Source: UBA4085 sp964556755
GTDB lineage: Bacteria > Acidobacteriota > Aminicenantia > Aminicenantales > UBA4085
DNA length: 64,000 nt
Direction of reading: 5' to 3'
Assembly (NCBI GenBank): GCA_964556755.1
Contig: CAZKXI010000006.1
Location: 90,206-154,205, forward strand
Shown piece by piece: positions 10,245 through 18,015 of the stretch. Under the pieces are notes generated by a model. That model was not told the origin of the DNA and did not search any database. It saw only the letters and a program-made list of their open reading frames with translations. Position 1 is the first letter of the stretch. Each line of letters opens with the position of its first letter. The translations under genes were made by a program, and so were the position numbers.

Positions 10245-10664
10245 CTAGTCTTCGGGAGAGAAGCGGGTGGAGCGGCCCTGCTTGAGCTCGCCGCGGCGCC
10301 TCTTGTCCTCGAGCATCTTCTGCTTGGCCCGCTTGGAGCGCTTGCGCTTCTGCCGCCGGATCTTCTCGATCCGGGCCTGCTCCGCGCTCTCCTCGCCCTT
10401 CTGCTTGGCCTCGATCTTGTCGGCCAGGATGCGTCGGGCCAGGAAGCGGTTGAGTCCCTGGGTCCGCTCCAGCTGGCACTTGACCTCGATCCCGGTGGGG
10501 ACGTGCTTGAGGTAGACGCACGTCTCGACTTTGTTGACGTTCTGGCCGCCCTTGCCCTGCGAACGGACGAACTTCTCCACGAGATCGGCCTCCCGCAGGC
10601 CGAGCCTCTCCATGCGCTCGCGCAGGGCGGCTTCCTTGTCGGAGCGGACCGGATACTGGGGCAT
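10245..10664 (-). CDS. RF-1/GGQ-domain peptidyl-tRNA hydrolase, ribosome-rescue type
   Basis: A 139-residue protein with the catalytic GGQ loop (FVRSQGKGGQNVNKVETCVYLKH) and a long Lys/Arg-rich C-terminal tail. It lacks the codon-recognition domains of RF1/RF2. This is the layout of stalled-ribosome rescue factors (ArfB/YaeJ, mitochondrial MTRFR/C12orf65), in which the GGQ loop hydrolyses peptidyl-tRNA and the basic tail enters the empty mRNA channel. The ATG at 10664 fits the conserved N-terminus; the frame extends further upstream without conservation. Its 5' end lies close to the divergent M14 gene. Confidence 0.82.
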   Translation of the reverse strand: MPQYPVRSDKEAALRERMERLGLREADLVEKFVRSQGKGGQNVNKVETCVYLKHVPTGIEVKCQLERTQGLNRFLARRILADKIEAKQKGEESAEQARIEKIRRQKRKRSKRAKQKMLEDKRRRGELKQGRSTRFSPED

Positions 10665-10765
10665 GCCGATAGGATATCGCGAAACACCGCCGCTCTCAAC
10701 CGCCGCTCCGTTGACGCCCCTCGGTGAAAGCACTACACTCCCTCCCTGACCCGAGGAGGCCCGCC

Positions 10766-12669
10766 ATGTCCAAGCCGATCCGCATCGCCGCCGCCGCTCT
10801 CTTCCTGGCCGCCGCCGCGGCCGGGGCATTCGCCCAGCCGCCCGCTGCCGCCGCCCAAGCCCCCAAGCTCCTGACCGTGGCCGAAGCCACCGACTACAAG
10901 CAGACGTCCCTGCACGCCGACGTGGTGGCCTTCATCCGCGAGCTGCAGAAGATGAGCCCTCTCCTTCGGGTCGAGACGCTGTGCGTCTCGACCGAGGGCA
11001 AGGACGTGCCCCTGGTCATCGTCGGCAATCCCCTGCCCGCCTCTCCCCTCGAGCCGCGCCAGCTGGGCAAGCCGGTCGTCTACATTCAGGCCAACATCCA
11101 CGCCGGCGAAGTCGAGGGCAAGGAAGCCGCGCTGATGCTGATGCGCGACATCCTGACCGCGGCCAAGCCGCCCTACCTGGACAAGCTGGTCCTGCTGGTG
11201 GCGCCCGTCTTCAACGCCGACGGGAACGACAAGATCGATCCCAAGAGCCGCCCCGGCCAGGTGGGCCCGGAGATGGGTCAGGGCGTCCGTTACAACGGCC
11301 AGGGCCTCGACCTCAACCGCGACGCCCTCAAGGCCGAAAGCCCCGAGGTCCAGGGCCTCCTGCTCCGTGTCCTCAACGCCTGGGATCCCGTCCTGGTCGT
11401 CGACTGCCACACCACCGACGGCGCCTGGCACGAGCAGACGGTGACCTACTCCTGGCCGCTCAACCCCAACGGCGACGCCGCCCTGCTGGAGTACCAGCGC
11501 TCCAAGATGATGCCGGCCGTCGACAAGATCATGAAGGATAAGTACGGCGTCCTGGGCCTGGGCTACGGCGGCTATCGCGACTCGCGCGATCCGTCCAAGG
11601 GCTGGATGACCTTCGAGCCCCAGCCTCGCTACATCACCAACTACGCCGGCATCCGCAACCGGATGTCCATCCTGATCGAGAACTACGTCCACGCCGACTT
11701 CCGGACCCGGGTCAAGGGCAACTACGCCTGCCTGCGCGCCATCCTGGACTATTTCTCGGCCAACGCCGCCGAGGTCGTCCGGCTGACCGGAGAGGCCGAC
11801 GCCCGAACCTCGGCCCGCGGCCTGGCCCCGTCCGAGAAGGACCAGTTCGGCGTCGAGTTCGACGTCCGGCCTCTGCCCCAGCCGATCACGGTCCTGGGCT
11901 ACGTCATGGAGCCCGTCCCGCAAGCCCCCGCGCCGGGCGCTCCGCCCGCGGGCGCTCCTCCGGCCCAGGCCAAGCCGGCCGGAGCGGGCGNNNNNNNNNN
12001 NNNNNNNNNNNNNNNNNNNNNNNNNNNNNNNNNNNNNNNNNNNNNNNNNNNNNNNNNNNNNNNNNNNNNNNNNNNNNNNNNNNNNNNNNNGGCGCTCCGC
12101 CCGCGGGCGCTCCTCCGGCCCAGGCCAAGCCGGCCGGAGCGGGCGGCCCTCCCCCGGGCATGGGGATGCCGCGGCAGATGATGCGTCGCACCGACAAGAA
12201 GATCACCCACGTTATTCCCTACTGGGCCGACTTCTTCGTCAAGCGGTCGGTGCCGCTGCCGGCCGGGTACATCCTGACCCTTCCGTCCAAGGAAGTCGTG
12301 GACAAGCTCCTCCTGCATGGCCTGCTGGTCGAGCGCTTGACGGAGCCCGCCACGCTCGAGGTCACAGCCTTCAAGCTCAGGGAGATCAAGGGGGCGGAGA
12401 GGATCTACCAGGGGCACCGCATCAACACGGTCAAGGGCGAGTACGTCGCCGTGACCCGGACCTTCCCGGCCGGATCGGTCTACGTCAGCCTGGCCCAGCC
12501 CCTGGCCACCGTGGCCGCCTACCTGCTGGAGCCGGAGTCCGATGACGGGCTGCTGGCTTGGAACTATTTCGACCGCGAGATCGTGCCGCAGTGGAGCCGG
12601 GAGCTGGCCACCTACCCGGTCTACAAGCTGATGAAGCCGGCGGTATTGACCAAGCAGACGCTGCGCTGA
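10766..12669 (+). CDS. Secreted M14-type zinc carboxypeptidase, interrupted by an assembly gap
   Basis: The signal peptide (MSKPIRIAAAALFLAAAAAGAFAQ) is preceded by GAGGAGG. Zinc ligands of M14 peptidases appear as NIHAGEVEGKE and DCHTTDG, with a candidate catalytic Glu in ILIENYVH. A Pro/Ala-rich linker (APAPGAPPAGAPPAQAKPAGAG) follows, then the N gap, then a C-terminal domain of ~165 residues ending TKQTLR. The two sides are in different frames as written, but the 55 bases flanking the gap are duplicated; collapsing 155 bases restores one frame of 582 residues. It is probably a secreted peptidase feeding amino-acid use. Confidence 0.85.
11991..12090. other. 100-N scaffold gap flanked by a 55-bp exact duplicate
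   Basis: Bases 11936-11990 and 12091-12145 are identical. The fixed gap length and identical flanks suggest that two contigs overlap and were not merged. A real tandem repeat in the Pro/Ala linker is the alternative. Confidence 0.85.
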
Positions 12670-12711
12670 GAGGCGGCGCGCCCCGGCCAGGCCCCCGGTC
12701 CCGGCGGGGGG

Positions 12712-13533
12712 CTACTTCTTCTTGCGCTTGGCGGCGACGAGATACTTGCCGCAGTTCTCGCAGACGTAGATGTCGTTGCTGCCCTCGATGGCCGAGCTCA
12801 TCTCGGTCGAGACGCTGATGTAGCATCCCTGGCAGACGCCCTCGTCCACCTCGGCCACGGCGAAGCCGTAGCGCTCGATAAGCTTGTCGAAGCGGGTCAG
12901 AAGCGCCTCGTCCAGCTCCTCGCGGATCAGGGCCGCTTGGCCGGCCAGGGTCTTGGCTTGGGCCTTGGGCGCCTTCCGCTTCTTCATCTCGAGCTCCTGC
13001 AGCTTCTTCAGCAGCCCGGCCCGGCTGACGATCTTGTCCTCCTGGGGCAGACGCAGCTCGATCTCGGACAGGGCCGCGTAGAGCTCGTTCTTGTCGGCGG
13101 CCTTGAAGATCCGCTCGCGGAACTCCGGCTTGCGCAGGAAGCTGGCCAGGCCGGCGAAGAGATGGTTGAACAGGCCGGGCAGACTGGGATTCCAGATGAT
13201 GAGGATGATGAGGTGGACTTTCTTCTTATCGCCGGCCTCGAAGTCCAGTCCGGCGGCCGAGCGGCCGGCGGCGATGGCCATATCGCCACCGGTGTCCACT
13301 CGGGCGTGAGGAACGGCGATGCCGTCGCCCAGTGCCGTGGAGACGAGGTTCTCGCGGTCGATCAGACGGGTCAGCAGGACCTTCTTGTTGGCGATGAGCT
13401 TTTGCTTGGCCAGGACGTCGAGGAGCTCCTCGATGGCTTGGACCTTGTCCTTGGACTTGAGGTCGTGAATGACTTGGGGGGGCTTGAGGTAATCCGAGAA
13501 GTGGGAGATCTCCGAGGGGTCTTTCTTGTCCAT
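12712..13533 (-). CDS. PTS EIIA-like domain fused to a coiled-coil / C4 zinc ribbon
   Basis: A 273-residue protein. Residues ~10-155 resemble a fructose/nitrogen-type EIIA (PtsN-like): a conserved GDGIAVPHARV places the phospho-accepting His, and the IIWNPSLPGLFNHLFAGLASFLR segment fits the fold. Residues ~165-230 are a charged helical region (LLKKLQELEMKKRKAPKAQAK), followed by a zinc ribbon with two CxxC pairs (VCQGCY and VCENCG), like the zf-RING_7/DUF164 tail. ATG 13533 is preceded by GGAG; an AT-rich stretch further up (TAATATAAG) may hold the -10. The partners are unknown. Confidence 0.8.
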   Translation of the reverse strand: MDKKDPSEISHFSDYLKPPQVIHDLKSKDKVQAIEELLDVLAKQKLIANKKVLLTRLIDRENLVSTALGDGIAVPHARVDTGGDMAIAAGRSAAGLDFEAGDKKKVHLIILIIWNPSLPGLFNHLFAGLASFLRKPEFRERIFKAADKNELYAALSEIELRLPQEDKIVSRAGLLKKLQELEMKKRKAPKAQAKTLAGQAALIREELDEALLTRFDKLIERYGFAVAEVDEGVCQGCYISVSTEMSSAIEGSNDIYVCENCGKYLVAAKRKKK

Positions 13534-13698
13534 GCACGCTCCGTAGTCCCTTATATTACAGGCCTCCCGCCCTCGGGTCAACCGAATGGGCCCTCGAAAT
13601 CGGTCCTCGAGAGGAAGGCCCCTCGAATCGGCCGACGGCCGCGGCTGGAATCTGGAGCGGCCAGGCCCGCGAGAAACAGGAACGGCCCGCGCCGCTCG

Positions 13699-14637
13699 TC
13701 AACGACCGCGGTCGCCGCTCGGGCTTGATCGCCTGACCCTTTGAACCAGGCCGTAGGTTTCGGCGACTCCCTTGATCCCCACGGCTCGCGAAGCCATGGC
13801 CGCCCCTGCCTCGGCCGCATCGTTGGCGCCCGCCCCCTCCATCAGGGCTTTAAAAGCCACCGCGGCGAAGACATCGCCGCAGCCGGTCGTATCGACCGTC
13901 TCGGCCGCCCGCGGGGACGCGATCATCCGGCTCCCCTCGGCCGGGGTCATGGCCAGCACGCCCTCCTTGCCCATGGTCACGAACAAAGCCCTTACGCCCA
14001 GATCGAAGATCCGCCGGGCGAGAGCTTCGATCTCGCCGCGCTCCGGCCAGCGCTCGGGCCGGCCGATCATGCAAGCGGCCTCCTGCCGATTGGCCTGCAG
14101 GTAGTCGGCCCCGCGGACCCAGTCCGGCCATTCGGGGATGGCCACGTAGTCCCGGTGAGCCCCGACGACCTTGGCCAGGGCATAGGAATGGACGTCGATC
14201 CAGACGGGACAGGCGGCTTGAGACCGGATCGTACGCCAGTCCTCGAGCCGAAGATCGAAGCCGGAGTTAAAGACGAGAAAAAGCCCGTCCAGACCGGTCA
14301 AGCCGGGCAAGACGGCAGCGGGATCCAACGGCGGCACGACGGAGCGGAGGACTTCCTCGCGCTCCTTGAGCGTCTCGCCGTAGCGGAGCTCGACGACGTT
14401 GCCGGGGCCGGGGACGCAGCGCAGGCCGTCGCGGCGCAGGGTCGGCCAGGCGGCGATAAGAGACTCGACGCCCTCCCGCAGCTGCTCGCCGCAGGAAGTG
14501 AACAAGCGGACCCCGTCGCCCAGCCCGCACCAGACCGCGGCTTGATAGAGGACGCCGCCGATCATGGAGAAGGACCGGCCGTCATCGTAGAGGATGCGGT
14601 CGGAGGTGATGGTCCCGAGGAGCCCGAATTCGGTCAT
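13699..14637 (-). CDS. PfkB-family carbohydrate/nucleoside kinase
   Basis: A 312-residue ribokinase-like protein. The C-terminal PfkB signature DTTGCGDVFAAV carries the anion hole and catalytic Asp, with Cys in place of the common Ala. GGVLYQAAVW near residue 27 corresponds to the N-terminal GG motif. Other parts are divergent (DYLQANRQEAACM, FVTMGKEGVLAM). The substrate is not predictable. The start at 14637 (MTEFGLLGTIT) matches the family N-terminus; the frame extends 30 codons further without conserved sequence. Confidence 0.8.
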   Translation of the reverse strand: MTEFGLLGTITSDRILYDDGRSFSMIGGVLYQAAVWCGLGDGVRLFTSCGEQLREGVESLIAAWPTLRRDGLRCVPGPGNVVELRYGETLKEREEVLRSVVPPLDPAAVLPGLTGLDGLFLVFNSGFDLRLEDWRTIRSQAACPVWIDVHSYALAKVVGAHRDYVAIPEWPDWVRGADYLQANRQEAACMIGRPERWPERGEIEALARRIFDLGVRALFVTMGKEGVLAMTPAEGSRMIASPRAAETVDTTGCGDVFAAVAFKALMEGAGANDAAEAGAAMASRAVGIKGVAETYGLVQRVRRSSPSGDRGR

Positions 14638-14747
14638 GGCCGAGGCTCCATCGTATGCGAGCCGAGGATCGATTGCAAGGCGCCGGCCGCCTCGGCTATT
14701 CCCAAGCCCGCGGCCCTCTGTTACCATGGGACCGAGGAGACGGCGCC

Positions 14748-15434
14748 ATGGGCATCCTGAGGAGAATTCTGGGCTCGGTATTCGTCATCATCGCCTTCGT
14801 CGGCGGCTGGCAGGCCCGCGGCTGGATACGGCCGGCGGGAAAGCCGGGCGCCACCGCGACCAAAGCCGTCTCGCCCGTCCTCCTGCCCGGCCTGCCCGAT
14901 GTCCGCCAGTCCACGGTCTACTCCTGCGGCGCCTCGGCCCTCCAGGCCGTCCTCCAATACTACGGCATCGAGGCCCGGGAAGACGCCTTGATGAAGGAAT
15001 GCCGGACGACGGCGGCCCTCGGCACTCAGCCGGAGCCGATGATGAAGGCGGCCCGGGCCAGGGGGCTGCAGGCCACATTGAAAGAGGGACTGACCCTCAA
15101 CGCCTTGGAATCAGCCCTATGGCAGAGAATTCCGGTCATCTGCGCCATCCAGGCCTGGGCCGAGACGGATAAGCCGGGCTTCTCCTGGGCCAAGGCCTGG
15201 GAGGACGGGCATTATGTCATCGTCATCGGCATCGACGATAAGTACGTTTACGTCGAGGACCCCTCCCTGCTGGGATCGCGCGGCACCATCCCGCGGCAGG
15301 AGTTCTTGGAGCGCTGGCACGATTACGAAGGAAAACCGCCCTTCGACAAGACCGACCGGGCCTACCGGGCCATGGGCATCTTCATCGAGGGGCCGGCGCC
15401 CGCCCCCCCGGCGGCCTTCACCCCCGTCGAATAG
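14748..15434 (+). CDS. Membrane-anchored C39-like cysteine peptidase
   Basis: A 228-residue protein with an N-terminal membrane anchor (SVFVIIAFVGGWQARGW) and a papain-like C39 domain. The catalytic Cys is ~60 in RQSTVYSCGASALQAVL, the His is in EDGHYVIVIGID, and the Asp/Asn position lies in VYVEDPSLLG. C39 domains cleave double-glycine leaders in bacteriocin exporters, but here no ABC exporter is attached, so it may be a stand-alone processing or degrading enzyme. SD GAGGAGA precedes the ATG. Its TAG stop is the first bases of the downstream repeat. Confidence 0.82.
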   Translation: MGILRRILGSVFVIIAFVGGWQARGWIRPAGKPGATATKAVSPVLLPGLPDVRQSTVYSCGASALQAVLQYYGIEAREDALMKECRTTAALGTQPEPMMKAARARGLQATLKEGLTLNALESALWQRIPVICAIQAWAETDKPGFSWAKAWEDGHYVIVIGIDDKYVYVEDPSLLGSRGTIPRQEFLERWHDYEGKPPFDKTDRAYRAMGIFIEGPAPAPPAAFTPVE

Positions 15435-15695
15435 GGGTCAGGTCTTAAGATTCGAGTTTTCTGATAACGCGCCTTATCGCGACGCCAGAATGTGTCGCCG
15501 AGTCTCCCCTATCTCGGCCCACCCCCTAGTCTAAATACCCGTGCCGAAGTATTTCCCAATCTCCGCTGCTAGCCCTCATTCTCCTTCAAATATATGTGAC
15601 CCCGGCATCATGGGGAATCACGCTCCTGAAACGTTACCGTTTGTTGTTAAAATGTAAACAAAATAGTTCGGGAGTTATGTATGGTGTCCCCCTAT
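15430..15695. repeat. 266-bp composite repeat between convergent genes
   Basis: The left end carries the exact 20-mer GGGGTCAGGTCTTAAGATTC. The right end (GGGAGTTATGTATGGTGTCC followed by CCCTAT) is a diverged copy of the 28-bp end at 7998-8025. The interior is less GC-rich and no gene is visible. Both flanking genes end inside it: the C39 gene with TAG at 15432-15434 and the aldo/keto reductase with TAG on the other strand at 15692-15694. Confidence 0.75.
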
Positions 15696-16684
15696 CTTAT
15701 GGGGAAGTGGTGCGGGGTGCGCTCTTCGCTGCGGTCGGTGGCCGGGGGCGGCTCCGGCGAAAAGGACGAGATCTCGGCTCTCAGCTCCGGCGTCATCGCG
15801 ACATCCGCCGCGGCCAGGGCGGCCCGCAGCTGGTCGACATCCCGAGCGCCGATGATCGGCGCCGTCACGGCCGGGTGGCTGCCGACCCAAGCGATGGCCA
15901 GGGAAGCCGGGTGGACGCCCAGGCGCGCGGCGACGCCGGCCAATCGGTCGGCCGCTTCCAGCATCCAGCCGTCCCCATAGCGGACCTGGTAGATCTTGTG
16001 CTCCGTCATCCGTCCCTCGGACGGCCGCCGGCCGACCCCGTACTTGCCGCTCAACAGGCCTCCGGCCAGGGGGCTGTAGGTGATGACGCCCAGGCCCTCG
16101 GCCAGGGCCATCGGCAGGATCTCGGCCTCGGCCTGCCGCTTGAGCAGGTTGTACATCGGCTGCAGGACCATCAAAGGGGCCCAGCCGCGCAGGGCCGCAA
16201 GGCCCAGGGCCTTCTCGACCTGCCAGGCGGCGAAGTTGCTGGCCGCCGGGTACAGGATCTTGCCCTGCCGGACCAGGTCGTCCAGGCCCCGCAGAGTCTC
16301 CTCCAGCGGCGTGCGCTCATCGAAGCGGTGGATGAAGTAGACGTCGACCCGGTCCGTGTCCAGGCGCCGCAAGCTGCCCTCCACGGCCCGCGCCAGATGG
16401 AGGCGCGAGGCTCCCCCGGCGTTCGTCCCATCGCCCGTCGGGAAGTAGAACTTGCTGGTGATGACGACGTCCTCGCGGCAGCCGCGGATGAGGCGGCCGA
16501 GGATCGTCTCCGAAGCCCCGCCGGCGTAGAGGTCGGCGCAGTCAAAGAAGTTGATCCCGGCTTCGCGGCAAGCCCGGAAGAGGGCCTCCGACTCCGCCTC
16601 GCCGGCCTCCTTGCCGAAGGTCATCGTCCCGAAGCACAGGGGCGAGACCCGCACACCCGTCCGGCCCAGAAAGCGAAGCTCCAT
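15692..16684 (-). CDS. Aldo/keto reductase
   Basis: A 330-residue NADPH-dependent oxidoreductase of the TIM-barrel AKR superfamily. The catalytic tetrad is visible: Asp in FFDCADLYAGG, Tyr in the same motif, Lys in VITSKFYF and His in YFIHRFDE. The N-terminus (MELRFLGRTGVRVSPLCFGTMTFG) and the C-terminal cofactor region (TAPIIGARDVDQLRAAL) are typical. The substrate is unknown. Its stop lies in the repeat at 15430-15695. It is the last of two minus-strand genes after the lipoprotein. Confidence 0.92.
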   Translation of the reverse strand: MELRFLGRTGVRVSPLCFGTMTFGKEAGEAESEALFRACREAGINFFDCADLYAGGASETILGRLIRGCREDVVITSKFYFPTGDGTNAGGASRLHLARAVEGSLRRLDTDRVDVYFIHRFDERTPLEETLRGLDDLVRQGKILYPAASNFAAWQVEKALGLAALRGWAPLMVLQPMYNLLKRQAEAEILPMALAEGLGVITYSPLAGGLLSGKYGVGRRPSEGRMTEHKIYQVRYGDGWMLEAADRLAGVAARLGVHPASLAIAWVGSHPAVTAPIIGARDVDQLRAALAAADVAMTPELRAEISSFSPEPPPATDRSEERTPHHFPIR

Positions 16685-16700
16685 CGGCCGGCGCCTTCGC

Positions 16701-17282
16701 CTACTCGACGCCGGTCATGACGTTCAGGCCGAGCGACTTGGCGCTCTTGCCCAGCGTCGCGTTGACCACCGTCGTCCCCTTGCGGGCTTGAGTCATGGCG
16801 CCGTCTTCGGCGGACATGTTGACGATGATCTGCCAGCCGTCGGCCTTGAGCGCCTCGACGTACTTGGCGTAGTCGGCCTCCTCGACGCCGTCAAAGCCGA
16901 TGGTCCAGGTCTTGCCCTGGCCTTGGCTCCCGCGCAGGGTGGCGGTGATCTTGCCGCCCTCGAATCTCGGCACGTCGCCGGGGATGTCCTCAGGCCACTT
17001 GTTGCCCCCGGACGAAAGCTCCGCCGTGCCGTCCCCGGACTTGACGGTCAGCTTGTCCCCTTCGAGGGAGACATCGGCCTGGCCCTCGTCGGTCTTGATC
17101 GACATCTTGCCTCCCTTGAGGTCGATGTCGGCCTTGCCGCCGGAAGCCTTCTCCAGGGCGTTCTCGATCATCTTCTCGGCCCGCTTCTCGCTGGCCCGCT
17201 GGCAGGCGCCGGTCAGGACCAAGGCCGCGGCGACGACGAGCAGAAGGGCCAGAAAACCCGCGCTTCTTCGGCTGGGACGCAT
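16701..17282 (-). CDS. Predicted lipoprotein of unknown function
   Basis: A 193-residue protein whose signal sequence ends in the lipobox LTGAC, so Cys is probably lipidated and the protein is exported. The mature part starts with a charged helix (RASEKRAEKMIENALEKASGG) and continues as repeated short beta strands (ADIDLKGGKMSIKTDEGQAD, VSLEGDKLTVKSGDG), followed by a domain with WTIGFDGVEEADYAKYVEAL. AAAGGAGAG favours the ATG at 17282 over a GTG two codons upstream. I do not recognise the family. Sixteen bases separate it from the reductase gene. Confidence 0.75.
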   Translation of the reverse strand: MRPSRRSAGFLALLLVVAAALVLTGACQRASEKRAEKMIENALEKASGGKADIDLKGGKMSIKTDEGQADVSLEGDKLTVKSGDGTAELSSGGNKWPEDIPGDVPRFEGGKITATLRGSQGQGKTWTIGFDGVEEADYAKYVEALKADGWQIIVNMSAEDGAMTQARKGTTVVNATLGKSAKSLGLNVMTGVE

Positions 17283-17373
17283 ATTCACTCTCCTTTGATC
17301 GCTCGTGGGTCCATTGTACCGCTAAGAATCGGGAGACGCCATAGAGAGCCGCCGGATTCATCCCCCCGCGCGT

Positions 17374-17403
17374 TTGACCGGGCCGCCCCTTTCGTCTACG
17401 ATA
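17374..17403 (+). promoter_or_regulatory. Candidate sigma-70 promoter of the DUF6305 gene
   Basis: TTGACC at 17374-17379, an 18-base spacer, and TACGAT at 17398-17403, followed by the SD AAGGAG. Confidence 0.5.
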
Positions 17404-17436
17404 ATCGGGTCCGAGGATTCGCAAGGAGCTTTTCCC

Positions 17437-18015
17437 ATGAAGAGAATTCCCTTCTATCTGCTGGCCTCCCTTCTGCTGTCGTCCGTCCCCTTCGCCGCCG
17501 CTCAGACCCCGGCCAAGGCCGAAGCCCCCATCCTGCTGACCTCCTGCGGCCAGAGCCCCGGCGTCGGCATGCTCAGCGTCATCCTCAGGAAAGTCGGCCT
17601 CGTCTATGACCTCAACCCGCTGGCCGCCCCGGCCGACCTCAAGGCCAAGCCCTACAAGACCCTGATCGTGGTCATGGGCGCCAGCCTCAAGGGCATGGGC
17701 GCCGCCGGCATCGCCATCGAGGACGAGCTGAAGCGGACGGGCGCCCTCATCGACGAGGCCCGCAAGCTGAAGATGAAGGTCATCGGGGCCCACATCGAGG
17801 GCATGAAGCGGCGGGCCCAGGGCGCCGACGCCGGCGATACGACCGACGAGCAGTCGATCGATGCCGTGGCCCCCCGGGCCGACATCCTCCTCGTCTGGAA
17901 GGACGGCAACACGGACGGCCGCTTCACCGCCATCGCCAAAGCCAAGAAGCTGGCCTTGATCGAGTTCGCCAAGCAGCTCGATATGGTCAAGGAGTGCGAG
18001 ACGATCTTCAAGTGA
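17437..18015 (+). CDS. Exported DUF6305-family protein
   Basis: A 192-residue protein with a Sec signal (MKRIPFYLLASLLLSSVPFAAAQ). The mature part resembles a flavodoxin-like alpha/beta fold: ILLTSCGQSPGVGMLSVILRK, TLIVVMGASLKGMGAAGIAI, KVIGAHIEGMKRRAQG and the late ILLVWKDGNTDGRFT. I assign DUF6305 by overall pattern, from memory of the family. Its function is unknown. SD AAGGAG precedes the ATG. It overlaps the convergent M28 gene by eight bases. Confidence 0.72.
   Translation: MKRIPFYLLASLLLSSVPFAAAQTPAKAEAPILLTSCGQSPGVGMLSVILRKVGLVYDLNPLAAPADLKAKPYKTLIVVMGASLKGMGAAGIAIEDELKRTGALIDEARKLKMKVIGAHIEGMKRRAQGADAGDTTDEQSIDAVAPRADILLVWKDGNTDGRFTAIAKAKKLALIEFAKQLDMVKECETIFK

Noticed and set aside
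12680..12716. GC-rich stem between the convergent M14 and EIIA genes as a terminator
   Set aside because: The stem is short, interrupted, overlaps the stop codon and has no T-run.
14748..15434. C39 peptidase as part of a bacteriocin export system
   Set aside because: No ABC exporter, leader peptide gene or immunity gene was found nearby.
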